NCBI GenBank assembly: GCA_942491345.1
Contig: CALOAN010000020.1
Span: forward strand, 310,001-374,000
Length of the DNA: 64,000 nt
Direction of reading: 5' to 3'
From: JAHEEL01 sp942491345
Lineage (GTDB): Bacteria > Actinomycetota > Acidimicrobiia > Spongiisociales > UBA5794
The notes under the pieces were generated by a model that was given only the letters and a program-made list of their open reading frames with translations, was not told the DNA's origin and did not search any database. This document shows, piece after piece, positions 50,621-58,019 of the stretch (positions within the stretch are counted from its first letter, which is position 1; each line of letters begins with the position of its first letter). The position numbers and the translations under genes are program-made.

Positions 50621-50928
50621 CGTCAGTGCTCGACACGCTGCTGACCGAACTCCGAACGGTACGCGGCCCGATTCGATCGGCTGATCTCGCCGGGAGGGTT
50701 GGCGTCTCGGAATCGGCGCTCTCCGGAATGATCGGCGTGCTCGTTGCCAAGGGACGGCTCTCACCCGCCGAGGACCCGGGAGCAGGCGAGGCCGTCGCAT
50801 GCTCGGGCGGCGCCTGCGGAACGACATGTGTGGGGCTGGATCAGTGTGCGTTCATAGCGAACGTACCCGCCTCGTACACGCTGATCGTTGACTCCGCGGT
50901 GGCTCTGCCGAGAGCGGGAGCGCAATAG
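50617..50928 (+). CDS. feoC: FeoC-like small winged-helix protein
   Basis: 103 residues from a GTG that overlaps the feoB stop by 4 nt. A winged-helix N-terminus (LLTELRTVRGPIRSADL, SESALSGMIGVLVAKGRL) is followed by four cysteines, Cys62-x4-Cys67-x3-Cys71-x5-Cys77 (ACSGGACGTTCVGLDQCAF). That is the pattern of FeoC proteins thought to hold an Fe-S cluster and regulate FeoB stability. The GTG start and the longer upstream frame (to 50485, antisense to nothing but overlapping feoB) favour the short form. Confidence 0.82.
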   Translation: MTSVLDTLLTELRTVRGPIRSADLAGRVGVSESALSGMIGVLVAKGRLSPAEDPGAGEAVACSGGACGTTCVGLDQCAFIANVPASYTLIVDSAVALPRAGAQ

Positions 50929-51082
50929 CCCGCGTGCACCGTCCGATGTCGTGCGTGCGGCGGCACCATCGGTGATTCGCGCGACGTGGCCGTTGTGGTG
51001 TGCACCGATACTTCCGGCCGCCGTCACGCCACGACGATGTGAGCGTTGCTTCCCCGTCAGAACCCTGATGCCGGGTCCAAAT

Positions 51083-51175
51083 CGGCCGTTCGGTTCGTCG
51101 TTCGACGATAAATAGGGACCAATGGCCCTACGTGGGCGACTTGGGCGTCGCAAACAATCGTTTATATAGGAGCAC
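51083..51175 (+). promoter_or_regulatory. Promoter region of the hexaheme cytochrome gene with DosR-like box
   Basis: GGGACCAATGGCCC at 51115-51128 fits the mycobacterial DosR/DevR box pattern GGGACY-N3-GNCCC exactly and sits in a wider TAGGG...CCCTA palindrome (51113-51130). CGGCCGTTCGG (51083-51093) lies upstream. An AT-rich pocket (AATCGTTTATATA, 51157-51169) follows and may be the -10 region, about 30 nt before the start. By base composition about one chance match to the box is expected in a window of this size, so this is suggestive only. Confidence 0.4.
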
Positions 51176-51195
51176 TCGCCCGCAGGAGGGAAGAC

Positions 51196-52257
51196 ATGCG
51201 CCGCGGTGATAGGACGTTCTCTGTTGATCTGAGACGGGCAGGTGTGGCCTTGGTGGCCGTGCTGCTGATGGTGGTTCTCGCTGCTTGCTCAGGCGAATCC
51301 GGGGAGCAGGGACCTCCTGGCCCCGAGGGACCGCAGGGCCCGCAGGGCGAGCAGGGACCGGCCGGCGCAGCCGGCGAATCGGCGTCGATGGCCGACCTGT
51401 CGTGCGTCGGGTGCCATGATGACTCGACGCTCATTACGGGCAAGGAAGCGTCTGTCGGAGTATCCCTCCACGGAACCGGTGAGTCCTTTGTGCGCGGCAC
51501 CAGCGCCAGTTGTGCCGGATGCCACTCGGGCGGCGCCTTCTCCGCGATGGTCGCTGCCGGAGGGAACCCCGGTGCGGTCGAAGAAGGTGACCCGGATCCA
51601 ACCCGTCAGGATTGCAGAACGTGCCACCTGATCCACACCACGTACACGGGTGAGGACTGGGCGCTGACTACGACCGACCCGGTTGCCATGTACGCGTTCG
51701 AGGGCACGACCTTCGAAGGCGGTTCGGGGAATCTGTGTGCCACCTGCCACCAGCCGCGGCGCCAGATCGACGAGGCCGTTGATGGCATGATCGAAATCAC
51801 AAGCACCCACTGGGGCCCACACCACGGTCCGCAGAGCGCGATGCTGCTCGGGCTCGCCGGCGCCGGTGGTGTTGACGGATCTGCCGGAGCGCATTACAGC
51901 CAGGTTGAAGACACGTGCGTGACGTGTCACACGGGCGGGGCCATGTCGCACACCTTTGAGGCCAAGATCGAATCCTGCCAGGCGTGCCACCCGGGAGCCG
52001 AGAGCTTTGACATCAACGGTGTCCAGACCGAAGTCCAGGCCGGGCTCGACGAGCTCGAGGCGGCTCTGGTTGCGAAGGGCTGGCTCGATGAAGAAGGCCA
52101 TCCGGCCGTAACATCCGTTCCCGAAGCGGAAGCAGCCGCGCTGTGGAACTGGATCTACATCGCTCATGAGGACAAGAGCCTTGGAGTCCACAACCCGTCC
52201 TACACGTTGGCGTTGATCCAGGAGGGCCTCGACGCACTGGCGGGAGGCGGTGCCTAG
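51196..52257 (+). CDS. Hexaheme c-type cytochrome lipoprotein with collagen-like stalk
   Basis: 353 residues from an ATG with AGGAGGG upstream. The signal ends in a lipobox (VVLAACSG, Cys31). Residues 39-59 are seven Gly-X-Y triplets (GPPGPEGPQ, GPQGEQGPA). Six CXXCH heme sites follow: Cys70, 106, 140, 181, 241 and 261. The C-terminal DKSLGVHNPSYTLALI segment holds a His typical of heme ligands in multiheme cytochromes. It would be anchored outside the membrane, the Gly-X-Y stretch acting as a rigid spacer. It is probably an electron carrier of the cytochrome region; partner and acceptor are unknown. A strong terminator follows. Confidence 0.92.
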   Translation: MRRGDRTFSVDLRRAGVALVAVLLMVVLAACSGESGEQGPPGPEGPQGPQGEQGPAGAAGESASMADLSCVGCHDDSTLITGKEASVGVSLHGTGESFVRGTSASCAGCHSGGAFSAMVAAGGNPGAVEEGDPDPTRQDCRTCHLIHTTYTGEDWALTTTDPVAMYAFEGTTFEGGSGNLCATCHQPRRQIDEAVDGMIEITSTHWGPHHGPQSAMLLGLAGAGGVDGSAGAHYSQVEDTCVTCHTGGAMSHTFEAKIESCQACHPGAESFDINGVQTEVQAGLDELEAALVAKGWLDEEGHPAVTSVPEAEAAALWNWIYIAHEDKSLGVHNPSYTLALIQEGLDALAGGGA

Positions 52258-52290
52258 ATACGGCTCGAGCAACAAACACAGAACGTCCAA

Positions 52291-52315
52291 GTGGGGCTGC
52301 CATCGGCAGCCCCAC
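52291..52315 (+). terminator. Terminator after the hexaheme cytochrome gene
   Basis: A perfect 11-bp stem (GTGGGGCTGCC with its complement) has a 3-nt loop, 34 nt past the stop and followed by TTCTGC. It isolates the cytochrome gene from tldD. Confidence 0.7.
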
Positions 52316-52445
52316 TTCTGCGTGGTGCTCTTCGGCCTGAACGCATATCGGCGCCTACGCTGCCAGCCGGTGGGATGGGTGTCGACCGATGGCGGCGTCG
52401 GCTGCCTCGCTCGACCACCTGGGCCGGATCGCTACGCTGGCGGCC

Positions 52446-53885
52446 ATGTATGAATACGCCGAAGCTGCAGTTGAGGGAGCACTCGCCGCCGGAGCCTCGT
52501 ACGCCGACGCCCGAGTCGTGGTGTCGAAGCAGGAAGGGATCGACGTACAGAATCAGGCGGTGCAATCACTCGACCGTTCCGAGCAGGCCGGGGTCGGGGT
52601 CCGCGCGCTGTTCGGCTCTTCCTGGGGGTTCTTCGCAACTGCCGACTTGACGCGTCGGTCGGCAGCGGCCGCCGGCGAACGTGCGGCCGAGATCGCACGG
52701 GCGAGTGCCGTGGTCCCGGGCGATCCGGTGCAGTTCGCCGATGTTGACGTGGTGCAGGCCACGTATGAGACGCCCTATGTCGAGCACCCTTTCGCGGTGT
52801 CGATGTCGGAGAAGGTCGACCTTCTCGTGGGGGTCACCAAGACGATGCAGGAAGTCGACGGCATCGCCATCGCCACGGGCAATCTCACGTTCTACGACAC
52901 CAACAAGTGGTTTGTCTCGTCGCAGGGTCACCGTATCGATCAGCACATCGTCGAGTCCGGCGGCGGCTTCGATGCTACGGCGCTCGGCGAACGTGAGAGC
53001 CAGCGTAGGTCCTATCCGCAGTCGTTCGGCCAGTACGAGGCGGGCGGCTACGAAACCGTCCGCAAGTGGGACTACGCAGGTAATGCCGGCCGGATCGCGG
53101 AGGAGGCGGCCGCGTTGCTGTCGGCGGACCAACTGGGGGAGCGGGAGGTCGACCTCATCCTGGAAGGGTCACAGCTTGCGCTGCAGATTCACGAGTCCGT
53201 TGGGCACGCGATCGAACTCGATCGAATCCTCGGCTGGGAAGCCGCCTTCGCGGGAACCTCACACCTCGAACTGCCCAACCTCGGGAAGTTCAGATTTGGA
53301 TCCAATCTCATGAACATCACGGCGGATGCCACGCTGCCCGGCGCGCTCGGCACGTTCGGCTTCGACGATGAGGGGACACCGGCACAGCGGGTCGACATTG
53401 TGAAGAACGGGATCTGGCTCGGGGTGCTCTCCGGCCGTGACTCCGCTGCGATTGCAGGATTGCCGCCCGGCGGGATGGTCCGCGGCGACGGGTACAACCG
53501 CTTGCCGATGGTCCGCATGACAAACGTCGGGATCCTGCCGGGCGACTCTTCACTCGAAGAGATCATCGCCGACACGGAAGACGGCGTGTACATGGCAACG
53601 AATCGGTCCTGGTCGATCGACGACAAACGACTGAACTTCCAGTTCGGTACCGAAATCGCGTGGGAGGTCAAGAACGGCGAATTGGGCCGCATGCTCAAGA
53701 ACCCAACCTATACCGGGATCGGGCCGGTGTTCTGGGGGAGCCTCGATCGCCTCGCCGGTGGAGACGAGTGGATTCACTGGGGAACTCCGAATTGTGGCAA
53801 GGGTCAACCCATGCAGGTCGCGCACACGGGACACTCGGCGGCGCCCGCGAGATTCAAGAACGTGCGAGTGGGGGTGCGAGGATGA
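52446..53885 (+). CDS. tldD: TldD-family metallopeptidase
   Basis: 479 residues from the ATG at 52446; the frame extends to 52389, adding 19 residues. The zinc motif HESVGH (His249, Glu250, His254) is intact, and GTFGFDDEGTPAQRVDIV and GVYMATNRSWSIDDKRLNF are conserved TldD segments. With TldE it forms a hetero-oligomeric protease that degrades unfolded or leader peptides. The stop overlaps tldE by 4 nt. Characterised partners process peptide natural products or CcdA-type antitoxins; no such substrate gene is visible here. Confidence 0.94.
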   Translation: MYEYAEAAVEGALAAGASYADARVVVSKQEGIDVQNQAVQSLDRSEQAGVGVRALFGSSWGFFATADLTRRSAAAAGERAAEIARASAVVPGDPVQFADVDVVQATYETPYVEHPFAVSMSEKVDLLVGVTKTMQEVDGIAIATGNLTFYDTNKWFVSSQGHRIDQHIVESGGGFDATALGERESQRRSYPQSFGQYEAGGYETVRKWDYAGNAGRIAEEAAALLSADQLGEREVDLILEGSQLALQIHESVGHAIELDRILGWEAAFAGTSHLELPNLGKFRFGSNLMNITADATLPGALGTFGFDDEGTPAQRVDIVKNGIWLGVLSGRDSAAIAGLPPGGMVRGDGYNRLPMVRMTNVGILPGDSSLEEIIADTEDGVYMATNRSWSIDDKRLNFQFGTEIAWEVKNGELGRMLKNPTYTGIGPVFWGSLDRLAGGDEWIHWGTPNCGKGQPMQVAHTGHSAAPARFKNVRVGVRG

Positions 53886-55213
53886 GCCGGGCTGTTGACC
53901 TCGCCGAGCAGGTTCTCTACCTCGTTGGAGACCGTGCCGAAGCGGAAGTTGTCGCATCGGACGGCAACCTCGCGCTGACTCGCTTCGCAAACTCGTTCAT
54001 ACACCAGAATGTCGCAGAGGTCGGCGAGGCCGTCGGCCTACGGGTCGCCGTCGATGGGCGGGTCGCGTCTGCTCGGACCACGACGACCGGCAGGCAGTCA
54101 TTGGAGACTTTCGTCGAGGCCGCGCTCGAAACGGCGGCGTTGCAGCCGGTTGATGCCGACTGGCCGGGACTTGCCCCGCCCTCGACGACAGCGCCTGTGG
54201 AACACGCTGATGACGCAACCTACGACGCCCCACCCGCGGCGCGGGCGGAGCTCGTCCGGGCATTCGTCGATGCCGGGAACGGCTTGCTCGCCGCCGGCTA
54301 CTGCCAAACCGAAGGTCGAACCGAAGCCTTCGTCAATTCGGCCGGTCAATCGGTTTCCGGGCGACACACAAGCGCCATCATCGACGGGATCCACCAGACC
54401 GGAACCTCTGCGGGCACAGCCCACGCCGCCTCGGTGGCGATCGGTGACCTGGACGGCGCCAGCGTTGGGGAACTCGCCGCCCGACGGGCGGTTGATTCGG
54501 CGGCGCCATTCGACACGAAACCGGGGGAGTACGAGGTCGTTCTCTCACCCGAGGCCGTCGCAACGGTCGCCGTCTTCCTGGGGTTCTACGGCTTCAACGG
54601 CAAGATGCTCTCGGAGGGCCAGTCGTTCGTCGCGTTGGGGGAGCGGCAGTTCGACGAACACTTCCAGATGTGGGACGACGTCACCGATCCGCGAGCGATG
54701 GGTGTCCCGTTCGACACCGAGGGGACACCGAAGGGCCATCTCGATCTCGTGGTGGATGGCGTGACCAAGGGAGTTGCCCACAATCGCAAGACGGCGAAGA
54801 AGTCCGGCGTCGCTTCGACGGGGAACAACGTCTCCGGATCGGAGAGCTGGGGGCCGATCCCGACGAACGTCTTCGTCGGGGGTGGCGACCAGTCGGTCGA
54901 CGAGTTGATTGCCGGTGTTGAGCGAGGGATCTATGTCTCTGCGTTCAACTACTGCCGCATCCTCGACCCGAAGACCTTGGTCGTGACCGGCTTGACGAGG
55001 AATGGCACCTTCATGATCGAGAACGGCCGGATCACCGATGCCGTGACCAACATGCGTTTTACCCAGTCGTTTGTTGATGCGCTGGGTGAGGGCAGGATTC
55101 TCGGGCTCGGCGATGATGCCCGGTTCGCCGACTCGGAGTTCGCTCCCGGCATCATGTACGTTCCGACGATGCGTGTCGGGTCGTGGAACTTCACCGGTGG
55201 AGCGGAGGGCTGA
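53882..55213 (+). CDS. pmbA: TldE/PmbA-family protein
   Basis: 443 residues from an ATG overlapping the tldD stop. PmbA/TldE features are RFANSFIHQNVAEVGEAVGLRVAV, DTKPGEYEVVLSPEAVATV, FDTEGTPKGHLDLVVDG, VAHNRKTAKKSGVASTGN and NGTFMIENGRITDAVTNMRF. The subunit lacks the zinc motif, as expected, and shapes the active chamber with TldD. It shares one base with the next small gene (TGATG). Confidence 0.93.
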   Translation: MSRAVDLAEQVLYLVGDRAEAEVVASDGNLALTRFANSFIHQNVAEVGEAVGLRVAVDGRVASARTTTTGRQSLETFVEAALETAALQPVDADWPGLAPPSTTAPVEHADDATYDAPPAARAELVRAFVDAGNGLLAAGYCQTEGRTEAFVNSAGQSVSGRHTSAIIDGIHQTGTSAGTAHAASVAIGDLDGASVGELAARRAVDSAAPFDTKPGEYEVVLSPEAVATVAVFLGFYGFNGKMLSEGQSFVALGERQFDEHFQMWDDVTDPRAMGVPFDTEGTPKGHLDLVVDGVTKGVAHNRKTAKKSGVASTGNNVSGSESWGPIPTNVFVGGGDQSVDELIAGVERGIYVSAFNYCRILDPKTLVVTGLTRNGTFMIENGRITDAVTNMRFTQSFVDALGEGRILGLGDDARFADSEFAPGIMYVPTMRVGSWNFTGGAEG

Positions 55214-55425
55214 TGGCTCGACCTGACGATCTCGTGACGGCAGCCTTGTTCACCGATCGTGACGTCGCCGATGAGGCGTGGGGTCGATTGAGCGATGCCG
55301 ACATCCCCGCCTCGGTGATCACCGAACCCGGCATGGTCGGCGCCTACCGCCTCAACGTGATGGTGCATCGAGAGAACCTCGACGAGGCCCAGCGCCTGAT
55401 CGCTGATCTTGTGATCGGTAAGTGA
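55213..55425 (+). CDS. DUF2007-like small protein
   Basis: 70 residues from the ATG at 55213 that shares its A with the pmbA stop. The sequence AALFTDRDVADEAWGRLSDADIPASV, interrupted by turns, and RLNVMVHRENLDEAQRLIADL match the putative signal-transducing DUF2007 family (a ferredoxin-like alpha/beta fold). Translational coupling suggests co-expression with tldD/pmbA. The function is unknown. Confidence 0.7.
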   Translation: MARPDDLVTAALFTDRDVADEAWGRLSDADIPASVITEPGMVGAYRLNVMVHRENLDEAQRLIADLVIGK

Positions 55426-55523
55426 GATCCGAGACTCGAGACTTGAGACTCGAGACTTGAGACTCGAGACGGTCTCGGGTCTTGGTGCTGCCCTGCTACT
55501 TGCCACTTGCTACCTGCTACTTC
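55424..55523. repeat. Heptamer-period intergenic repeat, locus 4
   Basis: Starting at the stop codon of the preceding gene, 7-nt units run GAGATCC, GAGACTC, GAGACTT, GAGACTC, GAGACTT, GAGACTC, GAGACGG. A second 7-nt series of TTGCTAC-like units lies at 55493-55523 and reaches into the 3' end of the convergent methyltransferase remnant. Confidence 0.75.
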
Positions 55524-56074
55524 GGGTCGGTCGCGTCGCAATGAGCGCATACCGTTCGTCGTCGACCGTCCTTTCCCACAGGTCCGGGTCGCTCGCGAGT
55601 GGGTGGTGTTCGATGTGATCGAAGAGGGGGGCGATACCCGCCGAGCCCCATCGCCCCTCGATCGCTATCAGGCGGCCGTCTGGTTTGAGGAGGGCAGCCC
55701 ACCGGCGAAGTGCCTCATCAGGGTTGGGCAGTGCCCAGATGACATGCCTGGCCAGCACCACGTCGAATGTGTCGTGAGCGAGGTCCGGATGTGGCGTCGC
55801 CAAGATGAAGCGAATCGGCTCGTCGAGCCCTGGGCTTCGGGGACAGGTCGATGCCGACAACATCGCCTCCGGCCAAAAGAACCGAGAGTGACCCGGTTCC
55901 GCACCCCAGGTCGACGACGGTGCTTGGGAGCTCCGGCAGCCATGCGGTGAGCCGTCGGGACCACGCCGTTCGAACCCGATCGCTCGTCAGCCCGTGATCC
56001 GGCTCGTCATCAAACGAAGCGGCTTGCGCATCCCAGTACTCCGTTGGTCCGTCGAAGCTGTGCCGATTCTGCAT
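55510..56074 (-). pseudogene. SAM-dependent methyltransferase, frameshifted
   Basis: The N-terminal half starts at 56074 (MQNRHSFDGPTEYWDAQAASF) and contains motif I (VVDLGCGTGSLSVLLAGGDVVGIDLSP). Similarity then jumps to another frame that continues IRFILATPHPDLAHDTFDVVLARHVIWALP, split over two strands, to ERTVDDERYALIATRP ending at 55510. At the junction (about 55840) the usual ~10-15 residues after GIDLSP are also missing. This suggests a small deletion with a frameshift. The gene is probably inactive, unless the assembly is wrong. Confidence 0.7.
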
Positions 56075-56166
56075 GCCGTCCTCGCCCTTCGAGCGTCGCC
56101 GCGCACGGATCGTGCCACATATGTCCGCAACGCGCTCGCGGACGGATTCTGATTGGGGCGAAAACG

Positions 56167-56202
56167 AGCTGAGGGCCGGGACAGCAGTCCCGGCCCTCAG
56201 CT
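56167..56202 (-). terminator. Strong intrinsic terminator of the thioredoxin gene
   Basis: A perfect 16-bp stem (56167-56182 with 56187-56202, AGCTGAGGGCCGGGAC type) has a 4-nt loop. Read on the minus strand it is followed by CGTTTTCG, a short T-run. It lies 11 nt past the thioredoxin stop codon. Confidence 0.8.
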
Positions 56203-56212
56203 TCTCGGCTTC

Positions 56213-56635
56213 TCAGCTGCTCGAATCAGCGTGGTCATGATCGTGTTCATGACTTTCGTGATCATGGTCGTGATCGTCGCCGGCGTTCTCGATCTCCTCG
56301 CGGACAGCGTCCATGTCGAGGCCTTCGATCTGGCCGATGAGGTCCTCGAGCACATCTTCGGGGAGGGCGCCCGGCTGAGAGAAGACACCGATCTTCTCCT
56401 TGAAGGCCATGAGCGTCGGGATGGAGCGGATCTGGAAGTATCCGGCAAGCTCCTGTTCAGCCTCGGTGTCGACCTTGGCGAACACGACGTTCGGATACTT
56501 CTCCGATACCGTCTCGTAGGTCGGTGCAAACATCTTGCAGGGGCCACACCATTCGGCCCAGAAGTCGACAAGGACAACATCGTTGTTGAGGATGGTCTCT
56601 TCGAAGGTGTCCTTCGTCAGGTTGATCGTTGCCAT
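56213..56635 (-). CDS. Thioredoxin with histidine-rich C-terminal tail
   Basis: 140 residues from the ATG at 56635 (MATINLTKDTFEETIL); an ATG three codons earlier is possible. The thioredoxin active site is WAEWCGPCKMF (Cys30, Cys33), with the cis-Pro loop RSIPTLMAF. After the fold a tail of about 20 residues alternates Asp and His (seven His: DDHDHDHESHEHDHDH), suggesting binding of Cu, Zn or Ni. There is no signal peptide, so it is cytosolic. A CsoR-type palindrome lies 46 nt upstream, consistent with control by copper or persulfide. Confidence 0.9.
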   Translation of the reverse strand: MATINLTKDTFEETILNNDVVLVDFWAEWCGPCKMFAPTYETVSEKYPNVVFAKVDTEAEQELAGYFQIRSIPTLMAFKEKIGVFSQPGALPEDVLEDLIGQIEGLDMDAVREEIENAGDDHDHDHESHEHDHDHADSSS

Positions 56636-56680
56636 GCGGTTCATACTCCGTTTCGTAAGCGGTCTCCCGGGTACAACGTT

Positions 56681-56699
56681 AATACCCCTGGGGGGTATT
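56681..56699. promoter_or_regulatory. CsoR-family operator candidate
   Basis: AATACCCC-TGG-GGGGTATT is a perfect 8+8 palindrome around 3 nt, with AT ends and a GC core, as in operators of CsoR, RcnR, CstR and FrmR regulators. It is 46 nt before the thioredoxin start in the gap divergent to the nine-heme cytochrome gene. No CsoR-type gene is in this window. Confidence 0.7.
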
Positions 56700-56933
56700 C
56701 CCGCAACCCTCTCGAATTGTGTCCGGAAGGCCTCATGGCCGGAACAATGGGCCCTTGGTCTCTATCTCCCGGGCGCCAAGTGCCGTGTTATGGGGCAGAT
56801 GCGGATAGGTATCGGACGAGACGGCGACGCTTTTCGACGCGACAGACGAGCGGTTGGCTGCGTGTCGAGTCTTCCGCGCTCGCCGACAAACGGTTCAGAG
56901 ACAGCGCCGCGTGATCGAAACGGACGGCGAACG

Positions 56934-58019
56934 ATGAATCGATTGGCGAGGAATCTCGTTGTCTTCGCCGGAGTGCTCGTCGCGCTCGCCATCGGTGGGA
57001 CAGAGCGAGCGGATGCCCAGACCGTGTCGGACTGGGGGAACGAGACATGCCTCGAATGCCACTCCGAACCCGGGCTATCGACGGAGTTCCCCTCGGGAGA
57101 GACGCTCGACGTCACGATCGACGAGAACGGATGGCACAACTCGATCCACGCCGAGTGGGATCTGAAGTGCATCCTCTGCCATACCGAGATCACCGCCATC
57201 CCCCACGATCCCCTGGCATTCGACAACAGCCGCGAATACGCGATAGCAAAGTCCGACGGATGTGTCGTATGCCACCGCGAGCAGGAGGTGGTCGACGACA
57301 GCGTTCATGCCGAGGCGCGGGAGGACGGCAACCTCGAGGCGGCCGTGTGCTCGGATTGTCACGACCCTCACTACACGACCGATCCCCCCAAGAGCCCGAC
57401 GGAGATCCCGGAGACGTGCCGGACCTGCCACTCCGAGATCTACGACCGGTACACGGAGAGCGTCCACGGGAGCGCGCTGACAGAGGGAAACCCCGACGTG
57501 CCGACCTGCACCGACTGTCACGGTGTTCATGAGATCGCCGGGCCGAGTCGGCACGAGTTCCACCTCTTCTCTCCGGAGATCTGTGCGACCTGTCACGCCG
57601 ATGAGGAGTTGATGGACAAGTACGGGATCAATACCGACGTGTTCAACACGTACGTGGCGGACTTCCACGGAAGGACGATCACGCTGTTCCAAGAGATCAC
57701 GCCGGACCAGGACACGAACGCCCCGGTGTGCATCTCATGCCACGGCGTTCACGACATCCAACCAGCGGACGAGGCAGGAAGCTCGGTGGCGAAGGAGAAC
57801 CTCCTGGCTACCTGCCAGCAATGTCACCCGAACGCCGAGGCAGCGTTCCCGGAGGCATGGATGAGCCACTACTCGGCGAGCACTGATGAGTACTCGATCG
57901 TCTTCTACGTGAGGCTGTTCTATCGGATCGTCATTCCTCTCGTGATCGGCGGCATGATCATCTACGTGGCGACCGACTTGTTCGGGCGCCTTCGCAGGAG
58001 AAAGGAGAGCGTCGCATGA
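56934..58019 (+). CDS. Nine-heme membrane-anchored c-type cytochrome
   Basis: 361 residues from the ATG at 56934 (MNRLARNLVVFAGVLVALAIGG, a signal peptide). Nine CXXCH sites begin at Cys39, 79, 110, 139, 162, 192, 217, 266 and 294. A C-terminal helix (about 325-347, VRLFYRIVIPLVIGGMIIYV) and a basic tail (RLRRRKESVA) fix it to the membrane with the hemes outside. It overlaps the b-type cytochrome gene by 4 nt. Such pairs act as quinol oxidases or cytochrome reductases in Cbc-like complexes. The frame is open upstream to 56535 but antisense to the thioredoxin gene. Confidence 0.9.
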   Translation: MNRLARNLVVFAGVLVALAIGGTERADAQTVSDWGNETCLECHSEPGLSTEFPSGETLDVTIDENGWHNSIHAEWDLKCILCHTEITAIPHDPLAFDNSREYAIAKSDGCVVCHREQEVVDDSVHAEAREDGNLEAAVCSDCHDPHYTTDPPKSPTEIPETCRTCHSEIYDRYTESVHGSALTEGNPDVPTCTDCHGVHEIAGPSRHEFHLFSPEICATCHADEELMDKYGINTDVFNTYVADFHGRTITLFQEITPDQDTNAPVCISCHGVHDIQPADEAGSSVAKENLLATCQQCHPNAEAAFPEAWMSHYSASTDEYSIVFYVRLFYRIVIPLVIGGMIIYVATDLFGRLRRRKESVA

